From the NCBI GenBank assembly GCA_045546775.1, contig JAZQDM010000077.1, positions 1 to 35,237 on the forward strand: a DNA stretch of 35,237 nt, given 5' to 3'. A program made the translations under genes and the position numbers. Below the pieces are notes generated by a model. That model saw only the letters and a program-made list of their open reading frames with translations. It made no database searches and had not been told where the DNA came from. Numbering within the stretch: position 1 is the first letter of the stretch; each line of letters starts with the position of its first letter. The stretch comes from RGIG3002 sp045546775 (GTDB lineage: Bacteria > Bacillota > Clostridia > Lachnospirales > Lachnospiraceae). This document shows, piece by piece, positions 16,220-24,564 of the stretch.

Positions 16220-17071
16220 ATGGCATTGGTAACAACGAAGGAATTGATGTTAAAAGCGCAGGCGGAAGGCTATGCAATCGGAGCATTCAATGTGGAAAAC
16301 ATGGAGATGGTGCAGGCGGTTGTGGCAGCGGCAGAGGAGTTGCGTTCACCGGTTATTATGCAGACCACACCGTCTACGGTAAAATATGCAGATTTGGCAT
16401 ATTTTTATGCGAATGCAAAAGTGGCAGCCGAAAAGGCGACGGTGCCGGTTGTGATACATTTGGATCACGGCAGCAGTTTTGAACTGGCAATGCAGGCACT
16501 TCGTACCGGTTACACATCCATCATGATTGACGGTTCACACGGCACGTTTGAAGAAAACATTGCAGTCAGCAAAGCAGTAGCAGATGCCTGTCATCCGTCC
16601 GGCATTCCGGTGGAAGCAGAACTTGGAAAAGTGGGTGGAAAAGAGGACGATTTGGACGGCGGAGACGAAAATCCGTATACCGACCCGCAGCAGGCAAAAG
16701 AGTTTGTGGAACGTACCGGAGTAGATTCTTTGGCAGTTGCTATCGGAACGGCGCACGGTGTTTACAAGGGAATTCCCAAACTGGATGTGGAGCGTTTGAG
16801 TGAAATTCGTAAAGTTGTTTCTGTGCCTCTCGTTTTGCACGGTACAAGTGGCGTGCCGGACGAGACGGTCAAAGAATGCATTAGACGCGGTATTTGTAAA
16901 GTAAATTATGCAACGGATTTGCGCATTGCATTTACAAACGGTGTAAAGGCAGTTTTGGAAGAAAAACCGGATACCATTGATCCGAAGAAATACGGTGCAA
17001 GAGGACGCGAAGAAGTGAAACAGTACGTGATGGATAAAATGCACGTGTGCGGAAGCGTTGGGAAAGCATAA
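16220..17071 (+). CDS. Class II ketose-bisphosphate aldolase (fructose/tagatose-bisphosphate type)
   Basis: A 283-residue zinc aldolase. HLDHGSS at 80-86 gives catalytic Asp82 and zinc ligand His83, VEAELGKVGGKEDD lies at 131-144, GTAHGVYKG gives His179, and LHGTSGVPDE gives His207 with the phosphate-binding loop. This is the KbaY/GatY/FbaA family, which reversibly splits a ketose bisphosphate into dihydroxyacetone phosphate and glyceraldehyde phosphate. The LHGTSG loop is closer to GatY/KbaY than to the LHGGTG of many FbaA proteins, so the sugar may be tagatose- or fructose-bisphosphate. AAAGGAGAG lies before the ATG. It is not a FucA-type (class II AraD/FucA) aldolase. It may serve glycolysis; its closeness to the fucose genes may be chance. 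Confidence 0.9.
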   Translation: MALVTTKELMLKAQAEGYAIGAFNVENMEMVQAVVAAAEELRSPVIMQTTPSTVKYADLAYFYANAKVAAEKATVPVVIHLDHGSSFELAMQALRTGYTSIMIDGSHGTFEENIAVSKAVADACHPSGIPVEAELGKVGGKEDDLDGGDENPYTDPQQAKEFVERTGVDSLAVAIGTAHGVYKGIPKLDVERLSEIRKVVSVPLVLHGTSGVPDETVKECIRRGICKVNYATDLRIAFTNGVKAVLEEKPDTIDPKKYGARGREEVKQYVMDKMHVCGSVGKA

Positions 17072-17076
17072 AAGTA

Positions 17077-17105
17077 TTGTAAAAACAAAAATGGTATATT
17101 ATAAT
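17077..17105 (+). promoter_or_regulatory. Near-consensus promoter of the 78-residue protein gene
   Basis: TTGTAA (17077-17082), a 17-base spacer and a perfect TATAAT (17100-17105). Transcription would start near 17112, 32 bases before the ATG. This is the best sigma-A-like promoter noticed in the window. Confidence 0.78.
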
Positions 17106-17143
17106 GAGTGCAAATAACAACTACAGATAAGGAGATATTTGGT

Positions 17144-17380
17144 ATGAAAATTTACAATGTAAAAGATGTTGATGGTTTCTTCAAATTAGTTGACAGTTGT
17201 GTAGGTAAAGTAGAATTGATTACAAGCGAAGGTGACCGCCTTAACTTGAAATCCAAACTCTGCCAGTATGTTTCCTTAACAACTTTGTTAAAGACAGATG
17301 CAGAGATTCCGGAACTTGAAATCGTAGCTTACGAACCGGAAGATACAGAAAAATTAATCCAATTCTTAATGGAAAACTAA
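17144..17380 (+). CDS. Small conserved-looking protein of unknown function (78 aa)
   Basis: A 78-residue soluble protein, MKIYNVKDVDGFF..., with no membrane segment, no cysteine pair or metal motif, and a net negative charge. Its pattern (short strand-helix start, a central VELITSEGDRLNLKSKLCQY, acidic C-terminal half) suggests a small alpha/beta fold. I recall similar short proteins in related Clostridia but cannot assign a function. The ATG at 17144 has AAGGAG upstream at 10 bases and is favoured over a frame extension to 17108 that would start before the mapped leader. It is a self-contained unit: near-consensus promoter at 17077-17105 and strong terminator immediately after the stop, which suggests steady high expression. 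Confidence 0.75.
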   Translation: MKIYNVKDVDGFFKLVDSCVGKVELITSEGDRLNLKSKLCQYVSLTTLLKTDAEIPELEIVAYEPEDTEKLIQFLMEN

Positions 17381-17385
17381 ATGTG

Positions 17386-17416
17386 AAAAGAGCTGCCGTG
17401 TGGCAGCTCTTTTTTT
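17386..17416 (+). terminator. Rho-independent terminator of the 78-residue protein gene
   Basis: A 12-base inverted repeat (17386-17397 and 17402-17413) around a GTGT loop, continuing into a T run to 17416. The four A residues at the left edge give a shorter T run on the minus strand, so it may also stop transcripts from the lipoprotein gene. Confidence 0.92.
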
Positions 17417-17459
17417 ATGCGGTGCAGTAATGTAACATGAAATATTGTTTTGCTACGAG

Positions 17460-17969
17460 TTATTCCTTCTCGTTGTTTATAGGATTTACATAAGCAACCT
17501 GGAGTGCTTTGTTGTCGGATGTAATCATAACGCTCAAGATGATGTGGCCTTCTTGCAGTCGCCAAACGCCACCATAATTTGTTTGGTTGGAAGGATTGTA
17601 CTCGCTGTCGCCGTACGTTTCTTTGATACCGTTGTATATTTCTTCATAGAGTGTAAGAAGTGTCGTTTCGTCCTGTGCACCGTATGCCCATGCAACGCTC
17701 ATGAGGACACCGTTTTCATCAAACATATACTTTATGGTACCTTCTCGTTCCATATATGTTTTCGGATACGTATAAGTCAATCCGCCGTAAGTGGAAGCAT
17801 AAGAAGAAAAGGCTTCTCCCTCTGTCTCAAATAACTGTTCTTCTGTGGCCTCCCAGTCCAAATCGGTGTAAGGACAATCAATGGCCGCTTTTTTGCCGCA
17901 GCCGGTGAAAAGAAGCAGTGTAAGCATAAGGCAAGCAATTGCGGGGATTAAGCGAGTTCTTTTTTTCAT
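17460..17969 (-). CDS. Putative lipoprotein of unknown function
   Basis: A 169-residue protein with a lipoprotein signal: MKKRTR, a hydrophobic stretch, and the lipobox LFTGC at 20-24, so Cys24 would be lipidated and the rest displayed outside the membrane. The mature part alternates short strands and acidic helices (EEQLFETEGEAFSS, YGGLTYTYPKTYM, KYMFDENGVLMSVAWAYG, GGVWRLQEGHIILSVMI) and shows no enzyme motif. It starts only 17 bases after the AraC-family regulator on the same strand, so the two are probably co-transcribed. Why a lipoprotein should accompany this regulator is unclear; sensing at the surface is conceivable but unsupported. Confidence 0.75.
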   Translation of the reverse strand: MKKRTRLIPAIACLMLTLLLFTGCGKKAAIDCPYTDLDWEATEEQLFETEGEAFSSYASTYGGLTYTYPKTYMEREGTIKYMFDENGVLMSVAWAYGAQDETTLLTLYEEIYNGIKETYGDSEYNPSNQTNYGGVWRLQEGHIILSVMITSDNKALQVAYVNPINNEKE

Positions 17970-17986
17970 AAGTAGTCATCCTTTCT

Positions 17987-18841
17987 TTAAGTAAATTCTG
18001 CTTTCATAAATTGTTTTGGAGTGACGCCTTTGTATTTATGAAACGTCTTGATAAAGTAACTTTCGTCATTAAAGCCACAGGAGATGGCTGTTTCTTTTAT
18101 CGAAATATCCTTTGTAGATAACATTTCACAGGCGCATTCAATGCGGTAGTAATTCAAATAATCGATGGGCGTGCGCTCTGTCATATTTTTGAAATAGCGA
18201 CAAAAATATTTCGGATTCATTCCGGCAATACGGGATAAGTTTTCCAGAGTAATCGGATGGGCGTAATTTTCCGAAATGTAAGTCAATACATTTTTGATGG
18301 AAGTCAGTCGCACAGCAGAAGCGCTGTCGTAAACGTTCTTTTCGTACAAATTTTCTTCCAAAATAATACTCAAAATTAAATACAGATAACCTTGAACTGC
18401 AAATGTATACCCGGGGCGTTTTTTGGACATGGCGTGGCACAGACCTTTTACGTTAGGCAATATTTTTTGACTGTAATCGGTCAAGAAAGGAAATATGGTC
18501 ATTTGCCCGTCGGCGATTTCCTGTATTGTTTTGGCACATGCATGATTTTCCCTTGATAGCAGCTGAAAGTCAAAAACGACGCATTCGTATACGCAATCAT
18601 AAGGAATTCCGCCATGCAGTGTTCCGCTTGTGATTAACACGCAATCACCGGCATGCAACACACGGTTTTCGTTTCCCAGTGTGAGATGAAAGGAACCGGA
18701 AATGATTCGAATGATTTCATAATAAGGGTGCCAATGATACTGCATGTGGTATCTTGGGCTGTGGGGGGACTGGTGGTAATAGCCAATCGGGAAGTTAAAA
18801 GTACCTTGTTCTGTACGTTCTTTATAGTCGATGTACTTCAT
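17987..18841 (-). CDS. AraC-family transcriptional regulator with cupin-like sugar-binding domain
   Basis: A 284-residue regulator. The N-terminal ~130 residues are an AraC-type cupin (YHWHPYYEIIRIISGSFHLTLGNE at 35-58, split by strands; HAGDCVLITSGTLHG after it). The C-terminal ~100 residues hold the two helix-turn-helix units: ITLENLSRIAGMNPKYFCRYFK and ISIKETAISCGFNDESYFIKTF, ending in the YKGVTPKQF signature. Such proteins activate sugar genes when the ligand binds the cupin. The gene is divergent from fucI. GGAGG precedes the ATG at good spacing. A repeated 25-base element in its own leader (18861-18885) recurs upstream of the sugar-importer promoter, so this protein is the leading candidate to bind it and activate both units while limiting its own expression. 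Confidence 0.92.
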   Translation of the reverse strand: MKYIDYKERTEQGTFNFPIGYYHQSPHSPRYHMQYHWHPYYEIIRIISGSFHLTLGNENRVLHAGDCVLITSGTLHGGIPYDCVYECVVFDFQLLSRENHACAKTIQEIADGQMTIFPFLTDYSQKILPNVKGLCHAMSKKRPGYTFAVQGYLYLILSIILEENLYEKNVYDSASAVRLTSIKNVLTYISENYAHPITLENLSRIAGMNPKYFCRYFKNMTERTPIDYLNYYRIECACEMLSTKDISIKETAISCGFNDESYFIKTFHKYKGVTPKQFMKAEFT

Positions 18842-18860
18842 AAAACTTGTTCCTCCGTAA

Positions 18861-18885
18861 AAAAGTGAATATTTTACTATTTTTT
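18861..18885 (+). promoter_or_regulatory. Repeated 25-base element, copy 1 (candidate AraC-family binding site)
   Basis: Reads AAAAGTGAATATT then TTACTATTTTTT. It differs at one position from the copy at 25595-25619. It ends 36 bases before the putative fucI -10 box and covers the first ~20 bases of the regulator's own transcript on the other strand, so one site could activate fucI and restrain the regulator. Confidence 0.6.
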
Positions 18886-18888
18886 GAT

Positions 18889-18917
18889 ATTATATCACTT
18901 TTGTTTTTGTTTTCCAA
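18889..18917 (-). promoter_or_regulatory. Promoter of the AraC-family regulator
   Basis: On the minus strand: TTGGAA (18917-18912), a 17-base spacer and TATAAT (18894-18889) preceded by TGA, giving an extended -10. Transcription would start near 18882, inside the repeated element at 18861-18885. Confidence 0.65.
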
Positions 18918-18921
18918 TCAT

Positions 18922-18927
18922 TAAAAT
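18922..18927 (+). promoter_or_regulatory. Putative -10 box of the fucI promoter
   Basis: TAAAAT with no recognisable -35 at the proper distance (TTTTGT at 18899-18904), which fits an activator-dependent promoter. Its distance from the upstream 25-base element (36 bases) is almost the same as in the importer promoter (37 bases). Confidence 0.4.
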
Positions 18928-18959
18928 AAAAGTAGTTGGGTTGCAGTGTGCAAAAAAAA

Positions 18960-18971
18960 CGAAACGTTACG
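18960..18971. promoter_or_regulatory. LacI-type operator, fucI leader
   Basis: CGAAACGTTACG, a 12-base palindrome with one mismatched pair centred on CG. It lies in the expected fucI leader, about 50 bases before the ATG. It matches the operators at 21976, 25674 and 25699 and is the expected target for the LacI-family protein encoded at 20958. Confidence 0.6.
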
Positions 18972-19021
18972 CTGCGATGGGGTAAAGCAAATTTTAATAC
19001 ACATAAAGGAGGATTTTTAAA

Positions 19022-20821
19022 ATGGCAAAAAGCAGATTAATTGGTGATTATCCGGCAATTGGTATCAGACCTACAATTGATGGTCGTAGAGGTCCTTTGA
19101 AGGTTCGTGAGTCTTTAGAGGAGCAGACAATGAACATGGCAAAGGCTGCCAAAAAATTGTTTGAAGAAAATCTCAAATATTCCAATGGTGAGCCGGTAAG
19201 AGTAGTTATTGCAGATACAACAATCGGACGTGTTGCAGAAGCAGCCGCTTGCGAAGAAAAATTCAGAAGAGAAGGTGTAGCAATTACACTTACCGTTACA
19301 CCGTGCTGGTGCTACGGTTCTGAGACAATGGATATGGACCCTACTACAATCAAAGCAGTATGGGGATGCAACAAAACAGAAAGACCGGGCGCTGTTTACT
19401 TGGCATCCGTTCTTGCTACACATGCACAGAAAGGTCTTCCGGCATTCGGTATTTACGGAAATGACGTACAGGATATCGAAGATGAATCCATTCCGGCAGA
19501 CGTAGAAGAAAAATTGTTAAGATTTGCTCGTGCAGCAGTTGCTGTTGCAACAATGAGAGGAAAATCTTACTTACAGATCGGTTCCATCTGTATGGGTATC
19601 GGCGGATCTATCATTGATTCCGATTTCTTGGAGAGCTACTTAGGAATGCGTGTAGAATCTGTTGACGAAGTAGAAATCATCCGTCGTATGAGCGAAGGCA
19701 TTTATGACGAAGCAGAATACCAGAAAGCACTTGCTTGGGCAAAAGAAAAATGTAACATCGGTTTTGATAAAAACCCGGATTTCGTTAAGAAGAGCGACGA
19801 AGTAAAAGAAGAACAGTTTGAATTTGTTGTTAAGATGGCAGTTATTATTCAGGAAATGATGAACGGCTGCGATACACTTCCGGAAGGATGCGAAGAAGAA
19901 GCAGTTGGACACAATGCTATTGCAGCAGGTTTCCAGGGCCAGAGACAGTGGACAGACTTCTATCCGAACGGCGACTTTGCAGAAGCAGTTCTTAACAGTT
20001 CCTTCGACTGGAACGGAGCAAGAGAACCGTATATCCTTGCTACAGAAAATGACGTATTAAACGGTATCGGCATGTTATTCATGAAACTGTTAACAAACAG
20101 AGCACAGATGTTTGCTGACGTTCGTACATGCTGGAACGGCGCTTCCATTAAGAGAGTTACCGGTTATGATATTGATGGCTATGCAAAAGAAGCAGACGGT
20201 GTTATCCACCTCATCAACTCCGGTGCATGTTGCTTGGATGCGAACGGCGAAGCAAAAGACGCTGACGGCAATGCAATTATGAAACCTTGGTATGAAGTAA
20301 CAGAAGCAGACCAGGATGCAATCATGAAAGCTACAACATGGAACCCGGCAGACAACGGATACTTCCGTGGTGGCGGATATTCTTCCAGATTTGAAACAAA
20401 AGATACTATGCCGGCAACTATGATTCGTTTGAACTTAGTAAAAGGCATCGGACCGGTTCTTCAGATTGTAGAAGGATGGACAGTAGGTCTTCCGGAAGAT
20501 GTTTCTGATACATTATGGAAACGTACAGACTACACATGGCCGTGTACATGGTTTGCACCAAGATGTGACAAAAAAGAAGGTTCTCCGTTCAAATCTGCTT
20601 ATGATGTAATGAACAACTGGGGCGCTAACCACGGTGCAATTTCTTACGGACACATCGGTGCTGATTTGATTACAATGTGCTCTATTTTAAGAATTCCGGT
20701 ATGTATGCACAACGTGGATACAGAAAAGATTTTCAGACCGGCAGCTTGGAGAGCATTCGGTATGGATATCGAAGGACAGGATTACAGAGCATGTGAAACA
20801 TATGGTCCTATGTACAAATAA
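19022..20821 (+). CDS. fucI: L-fucose isomerase
   Basis: A 599-residue enzyme, close to the 591 of E. coli FucI. It converts L-fucose to L-fuculose (and D-arabinose to D-ribulose) with Mn2+. LIGDYPAIGIRPTIDGRRG opens the protein. The expected metal ligands are Glu342 (ATENDVLNG) and Asp366 (MFADVRTCW), offset by five from E. coli Glu337 and Asp361, and the third lies in the NHGAISYGHIGAD region (536-548). AAAGGAGG precedes the ATG. A strong terminator follows the stop, so it is a single-gene unit with an AraC-type element and a LacI-type operator upstream. Codon choice is biased toward preferred codons, consistent with high expression on inducing sugar. Confidence 0.96.
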   Translation: MAKSRLIGDYPAIGIRPTIDGRRGPLKVRESLEEQTMNMAKAAKKLFEENLKYSNGEPVRVVIADTTIGRVAEAAACEEKFRREGVAITLTVTPCWCYGSETMDMDPTTIKAVWGCNKTERPGAVYLASVLATHAQKGLPAFGIYGNDVQDIEDESIPADVEEKLLRFARAAVAVATMRGKSYLQIGSICMGIGGSIIDSDFLESYLGMRVESVDEVEIIRRMSEGIYDEAEYQKALAWAKEKCNIGFDKNPDFVKKSDEVKEEQFEFVVKMAVIIQEMMNGCDTLPEGCEEEAVGHNAIAAGFQGQRQWTDFYPNGDFAEAVLNSSFDWNGAREPYILATENDVLNGIGMLFMKLLTNRAQMFADVRTCWNGASIKRVTGYDIDGYAKEADGVIHLINSGACCLDANGEAKDADGNAIMKPWYEVTEADQDAIMKATTWNPADNGYFRGGGYSSRFETKDTMPATMIRLNLVKGIGPVLQIVEGWTVGLPEDVSDTLWKRTDYTWPCTWFAPRCDKKEGSPFKSAYDVMNNWGANHGAISYGHIGADLITMCSILRIPVCMHNVDTEKIFRPAAWRAFGMDIEGQDYRACETYGPMYK

Positions 20822-20881
20822 ATGAAAAGTCTGTGAAGCACGCTTTGCGGGGCGGCACATGGAACTAAGAAGCTGGTGTTT

Positions 20882-20912
20882 GGGCTACCGTATATGAGCG
20901 GTAGCCCTTTTT
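20882..20912 (+). terminator. Rho-independent terminator after fucI
   Basis: GGGCTACCG (20882-20890) and CGGTAGCCC (20899-20907) with an 8-base loop, followed by five T. It separates fucI from the downstream regulator gene. Confidence 0.92.
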
Positions 20913-20957
20913 GTAAAAGAAATAATTTTTCTTTTTTGGAAAAGGGGTGGTGGACGA

Positions 20958-21956
20958 TTGGCAGCCACAATAAGAGATATTAAAAAGAGAACCGGTTTAT
21001 CGCTTGCAACTATTTCAAAATATTTGAATGGCGGAAACGTATTGCCGGAAAACAAAGAACGCATTGAAGAAGCCATTCATGAACTGCATTACGAAGTCAA
21101 TGAAATGGCTAGGGGACTGGTGACGAACAAGACAAAGACAATAGGCATCATTGTGTACAGTGTAGAAAGTCTTTTTGTTGGTACGATGTTGCATCATATT
21201 GGAAATGTTTTAAGACGTCATGGATATGGATTGCTCATTTGCGATTCTAACAACGATGAAAAAACACAGACAGACAATATCCGTTTTTTGATGCAAAAAA
21301 AAGTGGATGGTATGTTGATTATCCCGGTATCGGAATTTTGTGACATACTGAACACGGTGCGTCATAGGAATATACCGATTGTGTTGTTGGACAGAGATAT
21401 GCCTGATATGAAGTTTGACAGTGTGACAATTAATAACCGGAAAATATCCGAGGAAGTTGTCAGTGAGCTGATTCAAAAAAATCATAAAAAGATTTCCATT
21501 ATTTGTTCGGAGAAAGAATATACGGGTATTGAACGATATAAAGGGTTTGAGGCAGCATTGCAGAGGGCACACTTGACGGTGCCGGAAGAGTATTGCAAAA
21601 AAGGGATTCATTCCTTTGAACATGGTTATGACAGTATGAAAGAGCTGTTAAATTTGGAAGACAAACCGACGGCCGTTGTCATGACAAATTATGAAATTAC
21701 ATTGGGGGCACTGATGGCACTGAAGGAAAGTGAGTTCCGTTGCCCGGATGATATTTCTATGGTAGGATTCGATAATTTGCTTCTTGCACATCTTGTAGAA
21801 CCGCAGATGTATATGGTTGTACAGCCGATGAAGGAATTGGGCGAAAAGAGTGCAGAGCTGCTTTTGAAACGCATTGAAGATAAAGATGTGACAGAGGCAG
21901 AAGAAATCGTTTTGGAAGCATGGATTGAAGAAGGAAATTCGGTAAAAGAGCTGTAA
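20958..21956 (+). CDS. LacI-family transcriptional repressor (TTG start)
   Basis: A 332-residue regulator. The helix-turn-helix occupies the first ~25 residues (ATIRDIKKRTGLSLATISKYLNGG in two pieces), followed by the hinge helix and a periplasmic-binding-like effector domain (KTIGIIV at ~58, GMLIIPVS, IVLLDRD, SIICSE, ISMVGFDN near residue 268). The start is TTG, because the conserved T-I-R-D-I begins four residues later and GGGGTGG lies seven bases upstream; no ATG is available. LacI proteins of this class bind CG-centred palindromes, four of which lie at fucI, the downstream kinase and the importer. The gene lies behind the fucI terminator and just ahead of the kinase, so it is probably the local repressor, released by a fucose-pathway metabolite. 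Confidence 0.93.
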   Translation: MAATIRDIKKRTGLSLATISKYLNGGNVLPENKERIEEAIHELHYEVNEMARGLVTNKTKTIGIIVYSVESLFVGTMLHHIGNVLRRHGYGLLICDSNNDEKTQTDNIRFLMQKKVDGMLIIPVSEFCDILNTVRHRNIPIVLLDRDMPDMKFDSVTINNRKISEEVVSELIQKNHKKISIICSEKEYTGIERYKGFEAALQRAHLTVPEEYCKKGIHSFEHGYDSMKELLNLEDKPTAVVMTNYEITLGALMALKESEFRCPDDISMVGFDNLLLAHLVEPQMYMVVQPMKELGEKSAELLLKRIEDKDVTEAEEIVLEAWIEEGNSVKEL

Positions 21957-21968
21957 ATTTTTTTTTCT

Positions 21969-21987
21969 TATAAAACGAAACGGTTCG
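21969..21987 (+). promoter_or_regulatory. Kinase-operon -10 box with overlapping LacI-type operator
   Basis: TATAAA (21969-21974) is followed after one base by CGAAACGGTTCG (21976-21987), the same palindrome family as at fucI with one mismatched pair. The operator would cover the transcription start of the kinase-dehydrogenase-reductase unit. No -35 is evident. Confidence 0.5.
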
Positions 21988-22009
21988 CTTGCCGGAAAAA
22001 GAGGATGGT

Positions 22010-23500
22010 ATGGAAAAACAATTATTGGGAATAGATTTAGGCACTTCTGCCTGTAAAGTTGTAGTTTTTGAAAAGTCAGGGAAAGTGCTTGCACAGGCCA
22101 GCAGACCATATCCGGTGTATTACCCGCAAAAAGGATGGGTGGAACAAAACGCGGAGGAGTGGTGGCAGGCAATCTGTGAGAGCGTTCGCGAAGTGCTACA
22201 GCACGAAAAGGTGGACGCGGATCAGATTTGCGGTATTGGTGTAGACGGGCAGAGTTGGTCTGCAATACCGCTTGATAAAGAAGGAAATGTTTTGGCAAAC
22301 ACACCGATTTGGATGGATGTACGTGCCAGAGAGATTTGTGAGCGCATCAAAGAAGAAGTAGGACAGGATCGCATTTTCCAAGTTGCGGGAAATGACTTTT
22401 TGCCGTCGTATACAACACCGAAACTTTTGTGGTTTAAAGAGAACAGAAAAGACATTTACGATAAAACCTACAAATTTTTGCAGAGTAACAGCTATATTGT
22501 GTATCGCTTGACCGATGTGATGAGTCAGGACCCGTCACAAGGATACGGCATTCATTTTTTCAATATGAGTACGTTGCAATATGACGAAGCGTTGGCGAAA
22601 GATATGGGACTTTCTGCGGATTTGGTGCCGCCTGTGTATGCCTGTGATCAGGTGGTTGGTACGGTTACAAAAAAAGCCGCTGAACTGACCGGTTTAAAAG
22701 AAGGAACGCCGGTTGTGGCAGGTGGTTTGGATGCAGCTTGCGGAGCGCTTGGTGTTGGGGTTTACCGAAACGGTGAAACCCAGGAACAAGGTGGACAGGC
22801 GGGAGGCATGAGCATTTGCGAGAATACGCCAACGGCTCACAAAAAAATGATTTTGAGTCCTCATGTTGTTCCGGGACAGTGGCTTTTGCAAGGCGGAACG
22901 GTAGGCGGTGGCGGAGCACTCAGATGGTTCCGTCAGGAATTGGGAAAGGAATGTTCTTTTGATGAACTGACTGCGGAAGCACAAAAAGTGCCTGCAGGTG
23001 CGGAGGGAGTGATTTTTCTTCCTTATATGTCCGGAGAACGTTCGCCTATCTGGAATCCGGATGCAAAAGGCGTATTTTATGGCTTGTCTTATGATAAGAC
23101 GAGGGGGCACATGATTCGCGCCGTACTGGAAGGTGTTGCTTTTTCTTTGGAACACAATTTGCGCACGGCAGAAGAAATCGGGGTTTGCGCAGAAATACTG
23201 AATGCTATGGGCGGTGCGGCAAATTCGGTGTTGTGGACGCAGATTAAAGCGGATGTGACCGGAAAAACGATACAGGTACCGGCATCGGATACGGCTACCG
23301 CACTCGGTGCCGCTATTTTGGCAGGTGTGGGCTGCGGAGTGTACAAAGATTACGACGAAGCAGTAGGCACGACGATTTCCATTACAAGAACGCAGGAGCC
23401 GAATATGGACAACCATGAAACGTACAAAAAGTCCATGGAACTTTATTTGGAGTTATACAAAAACTTAGAAAGCACATTTTCAAATTACACGACGGTGTGA
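22010..23500 (+). CDS. FGGY-family carbohydrate kinase (xylulokinase-like)
   Basis: A 496-residue sugar kinase. Phosphate-binding DLGTS lies at 9-13, GIGVDGQSWS at 75-84 contacts sugar and ATP, PIWMDVRA follows at 99-106, and GGLDAACGALG at 238-248 provides the catalytic base Asp241. It groups by eye with xylulokinase-type FGGY kinases, but the G-V-D-G-Q loop differs from the S-G-Q-M-H-G of true XylB, so the substrate may be another ketose. The ATG at 22010 follows AGAGG; a TTG 21 bases upstream is disfavoured. The next gene starts 14 bases after the stop. It is under the same putative LacI operator family as fucI, giving the regulon two kinases together with the one at 31578. Confidence 0.85.
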   Translation: MEKQLLGIDLGTSACKVVVFEKSGKVLAQASRPYPVYYPQKGWVEQNAEEWWQAICESVREVLQHEKVDADQICGIGVDGQSWSAIPLDKEGNVLANTPIWMDVRAREICERIKEEVGQDRIFQVAGNDFLPSYTTPKLLWFKENRKDIYDKTYKFLQSNSYIVYRLTDVMSQDPSQGYGIHFFNMSTLQYDEALAKDMGLSADLVPPVYACDQVVGTVTKKAAELTGLKEGTPVVAGGLDAACGALGVGVYRNGETQEQGGQAGGMSICENTPTAHKKMILSPHVVPGQWLLQGGTVGGGGALRWFRQELGKECSFDELTAEAQKVPAGAEGVIFLPYMSGERSPIWNPDAKGVFYGLSYDKTRGHMIRAVLEGVAFSLEHNLRTAEEIGVCAEILNAMGGAANSVLWTQIKADVTGKTIQVPASDTATALGAAILAGVGCGVYKDYDEAVGTTISITRTQEPNMDNHETYKKSMELYLELYKNLESTFSNYTTV

Positions 23501-23514
23501 GAAAGGAAGGCCAC

Positions 23515-24564
23515 ATGAAAGCAGGAGTAGTACATGCAAAAGATGATATTCGTTATGAGGAAATACAGACACCAAAGGCAGAGCCGGGGAAAGTACTGAT
23601 TAAAGTAAAATATACCGGCATTTGCGGTTCCGATGTACCGCGCGTAAACGGCGATGCGTGTCACTTTTTCCCAAATGTTTTAGGACACGAATTTTCCGGT
23701 ACGGTTGTAGAAGTCGGAGAAGGGGTTACAAGCTTAAAAGCAGGGGATAGGGTGGCCGGCGTTCCGCTTGTGCCTTGCATGAAATGTGCAGATTGCCAAA
23801 AAGGCGATTATTCCCTTTGCAAACATTACAGCTTCATCGGTTCCCGCGAATTTGGTAGTTTTGCAGAGTATGTGGCAGTTCCGGAAAAAAATGCGGTGAA
23901 ATTTGAGGACAGTGTGAGCTTTGAACAAGGTGCTTTTTTTGAACCGGCAACGGTTGCACTGCACGGGCTTCGCAGATTGGATTATTGTGGCGGAAAGCAT
24001 GTGGCAATTTTGGGCGGTGGAACAATCGGTATGTTGACTGCGCAGTGGGCAAAAATCTTTGGCGCAAAGAGTGTAACTGTGTTTGATATTTTGGACGAAC
24101 GTCTGGAGCTGGCAAAGCGACTGGGCATTGATTACGGTGTGAATTCGTCAAAGGACGATTATATGGAGCGTGTAAAAGAAATTACCGGCGGCCGGGGATT
24201 TGACTTTGTATATGAGACAGCGGGAAATACCATTACGATGAAAATGGCATTTGCACTGGCTGCAAACAAAGCGGGCGTGTGTTTTATCGGCACACCGACA
24301 AAAGAGCTTACTTTCAGTGTGGACGAGTGGGAGCATATGAACCGCAAAGAATTTACATTGACCGGTTCCTGGATGAGCTATTCTGCGCCGTTTCCGGGAG
24401 AGGAATGGGAGCTTGTGGCACATTACTTCAAGACCGGCGATTTGAAAATGGATGATTCTTTCATTTTCAAAAAAATACCGCTTTCTGAAATAGACAAAGC
24501 ATTTGAAATGTTTAAGACACCCGGCGCGGTGCGAGGGAAAATATTAATAGACAGTGAAGTATAA
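23515..24564 (+). CDS. Zinc-dependent medium-chain alcohol/polyol dehydrogenase (galactitol-1-phosphate-5-dehydrogenase-like)
   Basis: A 349-residue MDR-family enzyme. Catalytic zinc ligands are Cys37 (GICGSD), His58 and Glu59 (GHEF); the structural zinc is held by Cys88, Cys91, Cys94 and Cys102. The nucleotide-binding loop ILGGGTIGML lies at 165-174, with a following acidic VFDILDE that favours NAD. The overall pattern matches GatD/sorbitol dehydrogenase-type polyol or sugar-phosphate dehydrogenases. GGAAGG precedes the ATG; a start at 23497 overlapping the kinase stop has no ribosome site. It is the middle gene of a kinase-dehydrogenase-reductase unit. In a deoxysugar pathway it may oxidise or reduce a ketose, ketose-phosphate or lactaldehyde-derived product, but this is inference. 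Confidence 0.85.
   Translation: MKAGVVHAKDDIRYEEIQTPKAEPGKVLIKVKYTGICGSDVPRVNGDACHFFPNVLGHEFSGTVVEVGEGVTSLKAGDRVAGVPLVPCMKCADCQKGDYSLCKHYSFIGSREFGSFAEYVAVPEKNAVKFEDSVSFEQGAFFEPATVALHGLRRLDYCGGKHVAILGGGTIGMLTAQWAKIFGAKSVTVFDILDERLELAKRLGIDYGVNSSKDDYMERVKEITGGRGFDFVYETAGNTITMKMAFALAANKAGVCFIGTPTKELTFSVDEWEHMNRKEFTLTGSWMSYSAPFPGEEWELVAHYFKTGDLKMDDSFIFKKIPLSEIDKAFEMFKTPGAVRGKILIDSEV

Noticed and set aside
16220..17071. Calling the class II aldolase the fuculose-phosphate aldolase
   Set aside because: Its motifs are those of the KbaY/GatY/FbaA ketose-bisphosphate family, not the AraD/FucA family; linkage to the fucose genes is only by proximity.
21648..22304. Minus-strand frame of 218 residues across the LacI/kinase junction
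   Set aside because: Covers the operator region and parts of two real genes; composition is that of a reverse-frame artefact.
22694..23416. Minus-strand frame of 240 residues opposite the FGGY kinase
   Set aside because: Shadow of a clear kinase gene; Arg/Cys/His-rich with no recognisable domain.
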